A stretch of DNA of 64,000 bases, from positions 62,001 to 126,000 of the forward strand of contig NZ_JBAWKA010000005.1 in assembly GCF_043876815.1 (NCBI RefSeq), read 5' to 3'. The notes under the pieces were generated by a model, which saw only the letters and a list, made by a program, of their open reading frames with translations, was not told where the DNA came from and did no database searches. The stretch comes from Gaetbulibacter_A sp043876815 (GTDB lineage Bacteria; Bacteroidota; Bacteroidia; Flavobacteriales; Flavobacteriaceae). The translations under genes were made by a program, and so were the position numbers. Shown here piece by piece: positions 7,423 to 16,614 of the stretch (position 1 is the first letter of the stretch; each line of letters opens with the position of its first letter).

Positions 7423-8190
7423 CTACAGTTCGATTTTTTGGTATCCCGATGGAATTTTAAACGGAAAACGTAAACTTTCATTGAGGGAAGTGTTCTTAAA
7501 ATCCAACTCAATAATCGCTTCCTGGTTGCCTTCAACTGCTAAAATCCGAATCGTTTCCGGAATAATCTGTTTTTGTACCTCCTGATATTTTTGGTAATCT
7601 ATTTGCAACAGCCGACGCAAAGACGCCTGGGCCATTTGCTGTGAATTTACCTTGAACATGGCAGGGTCGATCAGGAAAAATAATTCAAACAATTCGTTCT
7701 GGTTTTTAGGCTGAACCACATAATTATTATCCAACACTTCTGAAGTGAACCCCTGAGTTTTCACAGGGTATAACAATTCTCCTAATATAAGGTTTTGCGC
7801 TTTGGTAAAATCCAATGGTATGCCCAACAGTTCGCTTAAATAGCTAAAATCCCCTTCAAAATAGGTTTTATCCAATTTGTTATAATAGCTTACACCGTCG
7901 GGAGTTATCATAGCTTTAACTACCGAAAACGCCGAACTCATCCAGATCTTTTGATCTTTTTCAATGCGTAAACTAATGCTGTAAGATTGTGAACGGCCGT
8001 CGGCATCATAACTCAACTTCACTTTCGAATCCAAAGTTCGGAATTTAGCTGCTTGCCTACTATTCTCTCTGATGACCTGTTTGGTTGAAAGGTTATAATT
8101 AGCTTCCGCTGAGGTAAGTGTTTTTGTTGACCGGCAACTAAACAACGTACTCATAAACAAGACTGCGATAAGGGCTGTATATTTACTCAT
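7423..8190 (-). CDS. DUF4292 family lipoprotein
   Basis: A 255-aa predicted outer-membrane lipoprotein: signal sequence with lipobox Cys at residue 19 (STLFSC). The body matches the DUF4292 family of Bacteroidota, which resembles LolA/LolB-like half-barrels and may handle lipoproteins or lipids; function is unproven. The start codon overlaps the TPR gene stop by one base (TAATG), indicating translational coupling. It sits between a TPR protein and an EnvC-like activator, pointing to cell-envelope work. Confidence 0.82.
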   Translation of the reverse strand: MSKYTALIAVLFMSTLFSCRSTKTLTSAEANYNLSTKQVIRENSRQAAKFRTLDSKVKLSYDADGRSQSYSISLRIEKDQKIWMSSAFSVVKAMITPDGVSYYNKLDKTYFEGDFSYLSELLGIPLDFTKAQNLILGELLYPVKTQGFTSEVLDNNYVVQPKNQNELFELFFLIDPAMFKVNSQQMAQASLRRLLQIDYQKYQEVQKQIIPETIRILAVEGNQEAIIELDFKNTSLNESLRFPFKIPSGYQKIEL

Positions 8191-9551
8191 TAATTCGATT
8201 CGGGTATTTGTTTGGCTTTATCACTAAACGTTTTTGCTTTAGCCATATTATTCAACAAGGTATAGGATTTGCTCATCTCTGAATAGAAATCACGGGTCAT
8301 TTTCGGATTATCAACCACAAAATCAACACCCATATCCAAGGCTTCCAAAGCCTCTTTAGGTTTATTTAAAGCGTTTGAAGACACACCGTTTATTAAATAA
8401 AAGAGCGGTTGCGCCGGGTATTTCTCCATAGCCATTTGACTCTTTTCCTTAGCACTTTCAAACTTTTTAAAATCCAAATACAATAAAAGTGTGTTTTTCA
8501 ACACCCTTAAATTATCCGGAGCCAAAGCCAAAGCTGCTTCAAAATTTTTCATGGCATTCACCTTGTCATTTTCTTTTAAATAATACTGACCCAACTCTAA
8601 CAAGGTGTTCACATTATTTGTACTTCCAACAGCCACGGTAGCTTCTACCAGATCAGGTTCATACTCCGGAAAGGCTTTAACAAAATTCACAAAATCTGTT
8701 AGTACTTTCAATTTGGCATCCGGTTCAATCTGCGAACTCTTAACCACAATTTTCATAGATTCTATGGCCTTTTCAGGCTCATTGGCCTTCAAATAAAATT
8801 TATACAATGCCAGGTGAACCAATTGCGACTTCGGATTTACTCTTAAGAGTTCCTTAGCCGTTTCAAAGGCTTTGTCCTCTTGATTATTGGCGCTGTACCG
8901 GTAGATCAGTTTTAGGTAATTCGCTTCTTTATCAGGATCATTCTCAACACGTTCTTCCAAATTCTCTATTTGCTCATCTTTTCGGCCGGTAGCCTTGTAA
9001 ATAGCATTACGCATGTAATCTCTACTTTCGGTAATGCCGTATTTAGCATCCAATTCATCCAGAATTTCTAAAGCTTTATCAAACTTCTCAATCTTCATAT
9101 ACAAACCAGCCAGATCTTCTTTATAATCCGGATGATATTCAACAAGGTCCTTTAGGGTTTTTATGGCCTTATCATAATCCTTTTGATCCAGATAATACCC
9201 ATACAGGGCATCGTTATACCATTCATTTTCTGGCTCCAAACGCACCGCTTTTTTAAAGGCATCTTCGGCTTCGCCGAAATTTTGAAGCTGACTATAATTC
9301 AGGCCGAGTTCATAATAAACCACGGCAGAGCGCCTATCGATTTCTTCACATTTCAAAAGAGCTTCTACGGCACGATCGTAATTTTCAATAGCACGTTGTT
9401 TTAAGGCCTCAAAAAATGATTCCTGAAAAGCATCCTCAACATTACCTAGATCATCTGTGGGCTTTTTGTTAAAATCCACCTGAGCAAAGGCCATCTGAAA
9501 CCCAACACTAAGGCTGAGAACAAAAATTAATATGACGTTCCTTTTTTTCAT
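8190..9551 (-). CDS. Exported tetratricopeptide repeat protein
   Basis: A 453-aa protein with an N-terminal signal peptide (residues 1-24, ending AFAQ) and many TPR units (for example AVVYYELGLNYSQLQNFGEA and later repeats through residue 440). TPR arrays are protein-binding scaffolds, and this one is probably periplasmic. No enzymatic domain is visible. Operon position, coupled to a DUF4292 lipoprotein and an EnvC-like activator, suggests a scaffold role in envelope or cell-wall assembly. Confidence 0.85.
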   Translation of the reverse strand: MKKRNVILIFVLSLSVGFQMAFAQVDFNKKPTDDLGNVEDAFQESFFEALKQRAIENYDRAVEALLKCEEIDRRSAVVYYELGLNYSQLQNFGEAEDAFKKAVRLEPENEWYNDALYGYYLDQKDYDKAIKTLKDLVEYHPDYKEDLAGLYMKIEKFDKALEILDELDAKYGITESRDYMRNAIYKATGRKDEQIENLEERVENDPDKEANYLKLIYRYSANNQEDKAFETAKELLRVNPKSQLVHLALYKFYLKANEPEKAIESMKIVVKSSQIEPDAKLKVLTDFVNFVKAFPEYEPDLVEATVAVGSTNNVNTLLELGQYYLKENDKVNAMKNFEAALALAPDNLRVLKNTLLLYLDFKKFESAKEKSQMAMEKYPAQPLFYLINGVSSNALNKPKEALEALDMGVDFVVDNPKMTRDFYSEMSKSYTLLNNMAKAKTFSDKAKQIPESN

Positions 9552-9590
9552 GAATTGTTAAATCCTAATCCGCAAAATGCCGTTCAAATT

Positions 9591-10610
9591 CTATTCCAAA
9601 ACGGAATAATCGCCTAAACTTACCTTTGTGAATTTACCGTTGTAAATGACGTGATTCCCAATCATGGCTTCTTCTAAATGGGCATTCTTAATATGCGTTT
9701 CGTTTTGAATTAAGCTGTTAGCAATACTGGAATTTTCAATAACGGTGGATTCACCAACCGATACAAAAGGTCCAATCGTACTATTTTTTAAAACAACATG
9801 TTCCCCAATAAAACAGGGTTCTATAATAGTGGCGTTTTCAAGTGTCACGGAGGATGCTACAAGTTGTTCTTCACCATCTGATTCTAAAAATCCCAGCATG
9901 CGTTTATTCGTTTCAATAGTGATCGCCTTATTTCCACAATCCATCCATTCATCAACCGTTCCGGTTTTAAATACCTTACCCTCGGCCATCATACGTTTGA
10001 TACCATCGTTAATTTGATATTCCCCACCATTGGTAATATTTTCATCTAGGATCTCCTGTAATTTATCTTTTAAAACGGCCACGTCCTTAAAATAGTAAAT
10101 GCCTATAACGGCCTGATCGCTCACAAATTGTTTTGGTTTTTCAACCAATTCTACGATCTCCTCTTTCGCATTTAATTTGACCACCCCATAGGCTTCGGGA
10201 TTGGCTACTTTTTTGGTCCAGATCACGCTATCAGCTTCAGCATCCAGATCGAAATCCGCACGAATTAACGTGTCGGCATAGGCAATAACAGCTGGCCCTG
10301 ACAGCGATGGTTTAGCACACATAATGGCATGACCCGTACCCAAAGGCTGGTCCTGTCGATAAATACTAGCCTTAGCTCCCAGACTTTTTGCCAAGGCTTC
10401 AAGACTGGTCACGACCTCGTCGCCAAACCATGCCGGATCACCAAGAACAAAGGCAATTTCCTCTACAGGTTGTTTTAAAACTTTGGCTATATCCTTTACC
10501 AGACGGTGCACAATAGGTTGACCCGCTACTGGAATTAAAGGTTTTGGTACGGTTAAACTATGCGGACGTAATCGTGATCCACGACCCGCCATGGGAACTA
10601 TTATTTTCAT
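9591..10610 (-). CDS. Sugar-1-phosphate nucleotidyltransferase
   Basis: A 339-aa cytoplasmic enzyme. The N-terminal NTP-transferase domain (1-235) begins IVPMAGRGSRLRPHSLTVPKP, the nucleotide-binding signature GxGxRLxP..KP. The C-terminal quarter (245-335) is a left-handed beta-helix of hexapeptide-like repeats (ENATIIEPCFIGEHVVLKNS). It forms an NDP-sugar from NTP and a sugar-1-phosphate; glucose-1-phosphate with dTTP or UTP is likeliest, but substrate cannot be fixed. It lies downstream of dut and a flippase, separate from the main polysaccharide locus. Confidence 0.88.
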   Translation of the reverse strand: MKIIVPMAGRGSRLRPHSLTVPKPLIPVAGQPIVHRLVKDIAKVLKQPVEEIAFVLGDPAWFGDEVVTSLEALAKSLGAKASIYRQDQPLGTGHAIMCAKPSLSGPAVIAYADTLIRADFDLDAEADSVIWTKKVANPEAYGVVKLNAKEEIVELVEKPKQFVSDQAVIGIYYFKDVAVLKDKLQEILDENITNGGEYQINDGIKRMMAEGKVFKTGTVDEWMDCGNKAITIETNKRMLGFLESDGEEQLVASSVTLENATIIEPCFIGEHVVLKNSTIGPFVSVGESTVIENSSIANSLIQNETHIKNAHLEEAMIGNHVIYNGKFTKVSLGDYSVLE

Positions 10611-10624
10611 ATTTTTTATTTTTT

Positions 10625-10722
10625 AGAATAGAGAAAATAGAGCAGAGAATAGAGATTTATATAATGCTCTAAATTCTCTTGTCTCTTGTCTCTTTTCTTA
10701 CTTCTCTTCTCTCTTTTCTTTA
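10625..10722. repeat. Purine/pyrimidine inverted array of AGAGAATAG-type words
   Basis: The left half is an iterated purine-rich word (AGAATAGAGAAAATAGAGCAGAG), the right half its pyrimidine counterpart (TCTCTTGTCTCTTGTCTC). Together they can fold into a long imperfect hairpin between dut and the nucleotidyltransferase gene. The style recalls the arrays around the four-helix-bundle gene at 53.3-54.0 kb, though the word differs. Confidence 0.7.
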
Positions 10723-10725
10723 AAT

Positions 10726-11160
10726 CTACTTCACCCCGGTACTTCCAAAACCTCCGCTTCCACGCTTGGTTTCCGAAAGCTGATTCACTAAATCCCATTC
10801 GGCACGTTCATGTTTGGAAATAACCAATTGCGCAATACGCTCTCCATTTTGGATTACAAATTCATGATGTGATAAATTGACTAAGATCACACCGATCTCA
10901 CCACGATAATCAGCGTCAATGGTTCCCGGAGCATTTAAAACAGTGATGCCCTTCTTAGCTGCCAAACCACTTCTTGGTCGTACCTGAGCTTCATATCCAA
11001 TGGGTAACTCAATAAATAAGCCTGTCCCCACCACGCTCCGTTCCAAAGGTTTCAATGTCCGTGGCTCAGATAAGGCTGCGCGTAGATCCAACCCTGCTGA
11101 AGCTTCCGTTTCATACTGTGGTAAATCGTGATTTGATTTATTAATGATCTTAATTTTCAT
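10726..11160 (-). CDS. dut: dUTP diphosphatase
   Basis: Trimeric dUTPase, hydrolysing dUTP to dUMP and PPi. At 144 aa it has all five family motifs: AGLDLRA (22-28), PRSGLAAK (61-68), NAPGTIDADYRGE (75-87), ERIAQLV (105-111) and the flexible C-terminal GSGGFGSTG arm (134-142). The Asp and Tyr of motif 3 are present, so it should be active. Its ATG overlaps the flippase stop by 4 bases (ATGA), so the two are translationally coupled. Confidence 0.97.
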   Translation of the reverse strand: MKIKIINKSNHDLPQYETEASAGLDLRAALSEPRTLKPLERSVVGTGLFIELPIGYEAQVRPRSGLAAKKGITVLNAPGTIDADYRGEIGVILVNLSHHEFVIQNGERIAQLVISKHERAEWDLVNQLSETKRGSGGFGSTGVK

Positions 11161-12617
11161 AATTTCAATACCTGTTTTATCTTGTCTTGCTCAAATTTAT
11201 ATACGATTCCCAAAAATACAATTAACAGCGTTATTCCAACAACATAATTTCCTCTAAATTCATAAAAGGACAACCAGGAAAACACCGTTGAGCCACCCAA
11301 GTAAAATCCTATTTTTTTGAGGTTATAAGGAATTGGATAATATTTTCTTCCAAAGAAAAATGATAAAAACATCATGACCGCATAAGCTACTAAAGTGGCT
11401 ACAGCAGAAGCTTTATAACTGAATTCCTTGATAAATAAAAAGTTAATTGTTAAGGTGATTATCGCTCCAACTACCGATATGTACGCCCCAAATTTGGTGC
11501 GATCAGTGATTTTATACCATACCGACAGGTTGTGATAGATCCCCAGACAAAAATTAGCGAGTAGGATTATAGGAACGACCCACATGGCCTGCCAATAAGC
11601 TTCGCTACGCACAATAAATAGTTTCAAAACATCGGCAAAAACAACAACCGATAAAAATATGATCGCGCCCAAGGCGACAAAAAATTCGAGGATCCGAGCA
11701 TAATTCTTTTGTGGGTTTTCCGCTTTAGCGTGACTGAAGAAAAAGGGTTCGATGCCCAACCTGTAAGCAGTGGCGAATAAGGTCATAAAAACAGCGATCT
11801 TGTAACAAGCCGAGTACATTCCAATTTGGGTCTCGGCAATGTCAGGCGGTAACATTTCAGCAAGAAGTATACGGTCAAAAGTTTCATTAACCGAAAACGC
11901 AACACCTGCAATAAGTACCGGATAGGCATATTTCAGCATTTTTTTCCAAAGTACCTTATTGAAAACATATTGAAGCTGCAGGTAGAATGGTGACATAAAA
12001 AGCAGGGTAACCGCACTTGCAATTAAGTTGGCAATAAATATATAACTGATCTCAAAATCCGGTCGATAAATAACATCAAAAAAGGTATTTTCTCTTGCCA
12101 GGTCTTTCAAGGCCAATAAGAAAAACACATTCAAACCCAGATTAATGGCCACATTTAAAATCTTTACCACAGCGTAGCGCATAGGCCTTGCCTTGGCTCG
12201 TAACCATGCAAAGGGAATAATGACCAAAGCATCCAGAAGTAAGATCCAAACAACAAGTTTGATATATTTAACATCGATACTTATGAGTTCAGCTATTTGA
12301 TCTTGAAACAGAAGTGCTAAGGCAAAAAACAGGAATGATGAGAATATCAGTGAAATTGCAGACGTTCCCGTGACTGTCCTTTTATCGTCGTGTTTATTAA
12401 AAAAGCGAAAAAAAGCAGTTTCCATTCCGTAGGCCAAAACCACATTGAGCAAAACGAAATATGAAAATATTATTGAAACCTGACCGTATTCAGCAACGGA
12501 AGACAACACACCCTCGGTCGTGTAAAGAGGCACCAGTAAAAAGCTAAGCATGCGGGGTAGCACCGTAGCTAACCCATAGATTGCTGTTTGTTTGAATAAT
12601 GACTTTAATCCACTCAA
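11157..12617 (-). CDS. Wzx-like polysaccharide flippase (MOP superfamily)
   Basis: A 486-aa protein with about 12-14 membrane segments from residue 12 onward. The start TAIYGLATVLPRMLSFLLVPLYT is typical of flavobacterial lipid-linked oligosaccharide flippases of the MOP exporter superfamily, placed in the inner membrane. The reading frame opens with TTG; the next Met is inside the first helix, so the TTG is probably real. It heads the dut operon and is distinct from the flippase of the main polysaccharide cluster, so it may serve another glycan. Confidence 0.85.
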   Translation of the reverse strand: MSGLKSLFKQTAIYGLATVLPRMLSFLLVPLYTTEGVLSSVAEYGQVSIIFSYFVLLNVVLAYGMETAFFRFFNKHDDKRTVTGTSAISLIFSSFLFFALALLFQDQIAELISIDVKYIKLVVWILLLDALVIIPFAWLRAKARPMRYAVVKILNVAINLGLNVFFLLALKDLARENTFFDVIYRPDFEISYIFIANLIASAVTLLFMSPFYLQLQYVFNKVLWKKMLKYAYPVLIAGVAFSVNETFDRILLAEMLPPDIAETQIGMYSACYKIAVFMTLFATAYRLGIEPFFFSHAKAENPQKNYARILEFFVALGAIIFLSVVVFADVLKLFIVRSEAYWQAMWVVPIILLANFCLGIYHNLSVWYKITDRTKFGAYISVVGAIITLTINFLFIKEFSYKASAVATLVAYAVMMFLSFFFGRKYYPIPYNLKKIGFYLGGSTVFSWLSFYEFRGNYVVGITLLIVFLGIVYKFEQDKIKQVLKL

Positions 12618-12714
12618 GAAAAGACAGTTTAAATGCTAAAAATACGCTTTTTAAGCCACGTATACCAAAGATACGGTATTGGAGATGTAATTAGATATCG
12701 AAGGGCTATAAAAC

Positions 12715-12742
12715 TAAAAAAACCCCACCGTTTAGTGGGGTT
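12715..12742 (-). terminator. Strong Rho-independent terminator of the atp operon
   Basis: AACCCCAC/GTGGGGTT, an 8-bp GC-rich stem with a 6-base loop. On the minus strand it is followed by a run of T, about 180 bases after the atpG stop. A T-rich tract on the other side allows weaker termination on the plus strand too. Confidence 0.88.
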
Positions 12743-12753
12743 TGTGTTTTTTA

Positions 12754-12916
12754 AGATTCCTACCCAAGGCAGGCAAGCTTCCGTCGCTTTCGCTCCTTTT
12801 GAATGACAAATGAAACGTCATTGCGAACATTCCGAATATAATTGGAGTTGAAGCAATCTTTCAACAAGGATTTCAATTATTGGATTACCACGTCGCTGCG
12901 CTCCTCGTAATGACAG
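12754..12916. repeat. Dispersed repeat units between atpG and its terminator
   Basis: Contains a GATTCCTACCCAAGGCAGG...CTTTTGAATGACA unit, then CGTCATTGCGAACATTCC with AGTTGAAGCAATCTTTC, then GGATTACCACGTCGCTGCG...CTCGTAATGACA. The middle segment is the reverse complement of a block that occurs twice at 34.1 and 34.4 kb. The stretch between the flippase and atpG holds only this and the terminator. Confidence 0.75.
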
Positions 12917-12924
12917 AATCAATC

Positions 12925-13785
12925 TTAGTTGTTTAATGCTTCGGCACCACCTACGATCTCAAGGATCTCGTTGGTAATAGCTGCCTGACGCGCTTTGTTG
13001 TATGTTAATTTCAACTGATCGCGTAATTCTTTAGCGTTATCTGTTGCTTTATGCATCGCCGTCATACGTGCGCCGTGCTCTGCTGCAAAAGAATCGCGAA
13101 TACCTTTATACAATTGTGTTTTTAAAGATTTTGGAATTAACTGCTCAACAATCTCTGCCTTTGAAGGCTCAAAAATATAATCGGCTTGTGCATTGTCATC
13201 CTGTGCCATCGGAACAATTGGTAAAAATTGTTCGTTCTTAACAATTTGCGTTGCGGCATTTTTAAATTGGTTGTACACGATCTCGATTTTATCAAACTCG
13301 CCATCTACAAACTTAGCCATTAAAAGTTCAGCTATTTTAGCAACATTATCAAAAGTTAGATCGTCAAAAACAGCACTCTCATTCGCAATAATCTTTCCAG
13401 TTTTCTTAAAGGCATCATTGGCTTTTTTACCAATGGCGACATAAGACACGTTCTGGTCTTTATACGTTTGAGCGGTCAAACGGTTAACCTCCTTAATAAT
13501 ATTTGAGTTGAACGCACCTGCCAAACCTCTGTTAGAAGTGATGGCCACAATAAGCACGCGTTTTACCTCACGTTGTGCTGAAAATTTACTTCCAGAATCA
13601 TCATCCAAAGTTGCACTTAGGTTCTGTAAAAGCTCGGTTAGCTTATCAGCATATGGCCGCATAGCCGTTATCGCATCTTGAGCCTTCTTCAACTTGGCAG
13701 CCGATACCATTTTCATGGCACTGGTAATCTGCATCGTTGAAGATACCGATGTTATTCTGTTACGTATTTCTTTAAGATTCGCCAT
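12925..13785 (-). CDS. atpG: ATP synthase F1 gamma subunit
   Basis: Central rotor shaft of F1. At 286 aa, the N-terminal helix (NLKEIRNRITSVSSTMQITSAMKMVSAAKL, in parts) and the C-terminal helix (LTYNKARQAAITNEILEIVGGAEAL, in parts) that form the coiled coil are both intact. Last gene of the atpBEFHAG operon on the minus strand. atpD and atpC are not here, as is usual in Flavobacteriia, where they form a separate unit. A short repeat-bearing gap separates it from atpA. Confidence 0.98.
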   Translation of the reverse strand: MANLKEIRNRITSVSSTMQITSAMKMVSAAKLKKAQDAITAMRPYADKLTELLQNLSATLDDDSGSKFSAQREVKRVLIVAITSNRGLAGAFNSNIIKEVNRLTAQTYKDQNVSYVAIGKKANDAFKKTGKIIANESAVFDDLTFDNVAKIAELLMAKFVDGEFDKIEIVYNQFKNAATQIVKNEQFLPIVPMAQDDNAQADYIFEPSKAEIVEQLIPKSLKTQLYKGIRDSFAAEHGARMTAMHKATDNAKELRDQLKLTYNKARQAAITNEILEIVGGAEALNN

Positions 13786-13795
13786 AATCTCCTTT

Positions 13796-13870
13796 TGTCA
13801 TTCCGTACTTGTTACGGAATCTTTTTTAATTGAAATTCAAATAATGAGATTCCTGCTTTCGCAGAAATGA
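13796..13870. repeat. Dispersed palindromic repeats between atpA and atpG
   Basis: Two facing units: GTCATTCCGTACTTGTTACGGAATC (paired CCGTA/TACGG) and GAGATTCCTGCTTTCGCAGAAATGACAA. Each can form a small hairpin in the atp mRNA between the alpha and gamma genes, where it could affect transcript stability or stoichiometry. Confidence 0.65.
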
Positions 13871-13873
13871 CAA

Positions 13874-15448
13874 TTAATATTTACTTGATAGATCTTTTGC
13901 TACCGCTATTAAGGTATCTGTTACTTCATCCGTTAATTTACCGGCTTTTAAGGTACTTAATACATCTGCGTGCTTTGCTCTTAGGAATTCTAAGTAGTCG
14001 CGCTCAAATTCTTTTACCTTTTCAACAGGTACGTTACGCAATAAGTTCTTAGATCCAGCATAAATAATAGCAATCTGATCTTCTACAGTATACGGATCGT
14101 TTTGAGCTTGTTTCAAGATCTCTACGTTACGTTTTCCTTTTTCAATAACATTCAAAGTAGAGGCATCCAAATCAGAACCAAACTTCGCGAAAGCTTCTAA
14201 CTCACGGTACTGGGCCTGGTCTAATTTCAAAGTACCTGCCACTTTCTTCATGGATTTGATCTGTGCGTTACCACCAACACGAGATACCGAAATACCTACG
14301 TTAATAGCCGGACGAACACCAGAGTTGAATAAATCACCATCCAAGAAGATCTGACCATCTGTAATCGAAATTACGTTGGTTGGAATATATGCTGATACGT
14401 CACCTGCTTGAGTTTCAATGATTGGTAAAGCTGTTAATGAACCACCACCTTTAACCATAGGTTTTAAAGAATCTGGAAGATCATTCATTTCCTTAGCGAT
14501 ATTATCATCGTTAATTACTTTCGCAGAACGCTCTAATAAACGCGAGTGTAGGTAGAAAACGTCTCCAGGATACGCCTCACGTCCCGGTGGACGACGCAAT
14601 AAAAGAGACACCTCACGATACGCAACCGCTTGCTTAGATAAATCATCATAGATGATTAAAGCTGGGCGACCAGTATCTCTAAAATACTCACCAATCGCAG
14701 CACCGGCCATTGGCGCGTATACTTGCATCGGCGCAGGATCTGAAGCATTTGCAGCCACTATCGTGGTATAGGCTAAAGCGCCTTTGTCTTCAAGAGTTTT
14801 TGCAATGTTAGCTACGGTAGAAGCTTTCTGACCAATAGCAACATAAATACAATATACAGGATTACCTGCATCGTAAAATTCTTTTTGATTTAAGATGGTA
14901 TCTACACAAACTGTAGTTTTACCCGTCTGACGGTCACCAATTACCAACTCACGCTGACCACGACCCACAGGAATCATGGCATCAATAGATTTAATACCCG
15001 TTTGTAATGGCTCAGTTACAGGCTCACGATAAATAACCCCCGGTGCTTTACGCTCCAAAGGCATTAAATATGTTTCTCCTGAAATAGCACCTTTCCCGTC
15101 AATAGGATTTCCTAAGGTATCTACAACTCGACCTACAATACCTTCACCAACATTAATAGAAGCAATTTTAGAGGTGCGTTTTACTGTAGAGCCTTCTTTT
15201 ACTCCAGAGGATCCACCTAATAATACGATACCAACGTTGTCTTCTTCCAGATTAAGTACAATACCTTCTAATCCGCCATCGAACTCTACTAACTCGCCAT
15301 ATTGCGCATTAGATAATCCGTAAGCACGTACAATACCATCACCTACCGTTAATACTGTTCCAACTTCATCTAATGAAGCGCTTGCTTCAAAACCTGATAA
15401 TTGTTTCTTTAAGATTGCTGATATTTCAGCTGGTTTTACTTCTGCCAT
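13874..15448 (-). CDS. atpA: ATP synthase F1 alpha subunit
   Basis: Non-catalytic nucleotide-binding subunit of the F1 hexamer. At 524 aa it has the P-loop GDRQTGKTT (about 170-178), ALIIYDDLSKQAVAYRE and the alpha signature PAINVGISVSRVG (about 365-377). Domain order (beta-barrel, nucleotide-binding, helical C-terminus) and length are normal. Lies between atpH and atpG; the 43-base gap to atpH is ordinary. Confidence 0.99.
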   Translation of the reverse strand: MAEVKPAEISAILKKQLSGFEASASLDEVGTVLTVGDGIVRAYGLSNAQYGELVEFDGGLEGIVLNLEEDNVGIVLLGGSSGVKEGSTVKRTSKIASINVGEGIVGRVVDTLGNPIDGKGAISGETYLMPLERKAPGVIYREPVTEPLQTGIKSIDAMIPVGRGQRELVIGDRQTGKTTVCVDTILNQKEFYDAGNPVYCIYVAIGQKASTVANIAKTLEDKGALAYTTIVAANASDPAPMQVYAPMAGAAIGEYFRDTGRPALIIYDDLSKQAVAYREVSLLLRRPPGREAYPGDVFYLHSRLLERSAKVINDDNIAKEMNDLPDSLKPMVKGGGSLTALPIIETQAGDVSAYIPTNVISITDGQIFLDGDLFNSGVRPAINVGISVSRVGGNAQIKSMKKVAGTLKLDQAQYRELEAFAKFGSDLDASTLNVIEKGKRNVEILKQAQNDPYTVEDQIAIIYAGSKNLLRNVPVEKVKEFERDYLEFLRAKHADVLSTLKAGKLTDEVTDTLIAVAKDLSSKY

Positions 15449-15491
15449 CTTTATTTAGTATTTACGCCCTTGGCTTGGCCCCGGGCGAGTC

Positions 15492-16028
15492 TTAATTTAA
15501 TGTAAATTCTCGTTTTAAATTGTTCAGTTGATTTATAATACTGGCATTGTATTGTACATCGCCAATGCGTAAAATAAATCCTCCAATTATAGATTCGTCT
15601 ATTTTATTTTTTAAATCCACGTCCTTGCCTGTCATGGCTTTAGCTTTAGCTAAAAGCTGTTTTTCCAATTCAGGAGTAATTGCCACAGCCGTAGTTACTG
15701 TACCATGTGCAATCCCTTTTGATTGGTCGTATAACTCCGAATATTTTGAAGCTACCTGATGCAAAAGCGCGATCCGGTTATTTTCGATAAGGGTATCTAT
15801 TAAACTAATGGTTAGCTCATTGGTTTTTATGAACACCTCATCAAGAATTGCCTTTTTTGCAGCTGCATTGATCACAGGACTTTGAATTACACTACTGAAC
15901 TCGCGATTTCCTGCAATGGTATTTGCAATGAGTTTCATATCCTCATTTACGGCCTGGGCTTCTTTATCATTTGAAACCGAAGCCAAAACGGCTTTTGCAT
16001 ATCGTATTGCTGCTCTTGCTCCTGCCAT
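15492..16028 (-). CDS. atpH: ATP synthase F1 delta subunit
   Basis: Stator subunit joining the F1 head to the b-subunits (OSCP family). At 178 aa the pattern fits: ARAAIRYAKAVLASV at the N-terminus and the conserved C-terminal IGGFILRIGDVQYNASIINQLNNLKREF (in parts). The start codon is 6 bases after the atpF stop. Confidence 0.95.
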   Translation of the reverse strand: MAGARAAIRYAKAVLASVSNDKEAQAVNEDMKLIANTIAGNREFSSVIQSPVINAAAKKAILDEVFIKTNELTISLIDTLIENNRIALLHQVASKYSELYDQSKGIAHGTVTTAVAITPELEKQLLAKAKAMTGKDVDLKNKIDESIIGGFILRIGDVQYNASIINQLNNLKREFTLN

Positions 16029-16034
16029 GGGTTA

Positions 16035-16535
16035 TTAGTTTATTTTAGCGTCGTCCAACATGGTTGCCACTAACGCGTTTTGTTTTTCTTTATTGGCTAA
16101 TTCCTGACGCACTACCTTTTCTGCGATTTCAATTGAAAGATCAGCTACTTGCTTTTTCAATTCAGACATAGCCGCTTTCTTTTCTGTTTCAATAGCATCC
16201 TGTGCTTGTTGAAGCATTTTATTAGCTTGCGCCTGAGCTTCACCTTTCGCGTCTTCGATCATTTTATTCTTTATCTCACGCGCCTCTTTCAACATCGATT
16301 CACGCTCCGCTCGAGCTTCTTTTAAAAGTTTTTGGTTGTCGGCCTGAAGGTTTTCCATATCACGCTTTGCTTTTTCAGCAGAATCCAAAGCATTCTTAAT
16401 ACCTTCTTCTCTATCGTTTACAGAGTCTAAAATGGGTTTCCAGGCAAACTTCTTCAATAATAAAATCAAAGCAATGAACAAGATAGCTTGCCAAACAAAT
16501 AATCCTAACGAAAAGTCCTCGAATAATTTTTCCAT
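16035..16535 (-). CDS. atpF: ATP synthase F0 b subunit
   Basis: Peripheral stalk subunit. At 166 aa it has one N-terminal membrane helix (about residues 10-27, GLFVWQAILFIALILLL), then KKFAWKPILDSVNDRE and a long charged coiled coil to the C-terminus (about 35-155). A single b gene is present, so the stalk is presumably a homodimer. Confidence 0.97.
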   Translation of the reverse strand: MEKLFEDFSLGLFVWQAILFIALILLLKKFAWKPILDSVNDREEGIKNALDSAEKAKRDMENLQADNQKLLKEARAERESMLKEAREIKNKMIEDAKGEAQAQANKMLQQAQDAIETEKKAAMSELKKQVADLSIEIAEKVVRQELANKEKQNALVATMLDDAKIN

Positions 16536-16614
16536 AGTAACGTATATAAAATATCTTCTGTTTAATTAAAAAGAACAGCTATAACCAACCGTTATAGCTG
16601 TTTCTTAGTTGTTT

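Noticed and set aside
10616..10798. 60-codon minus-strand ORF rich in Lys, Arg and Glu
   Set aside because: Produced by the purine/pyrimidine array plus the end of dut in another frame.
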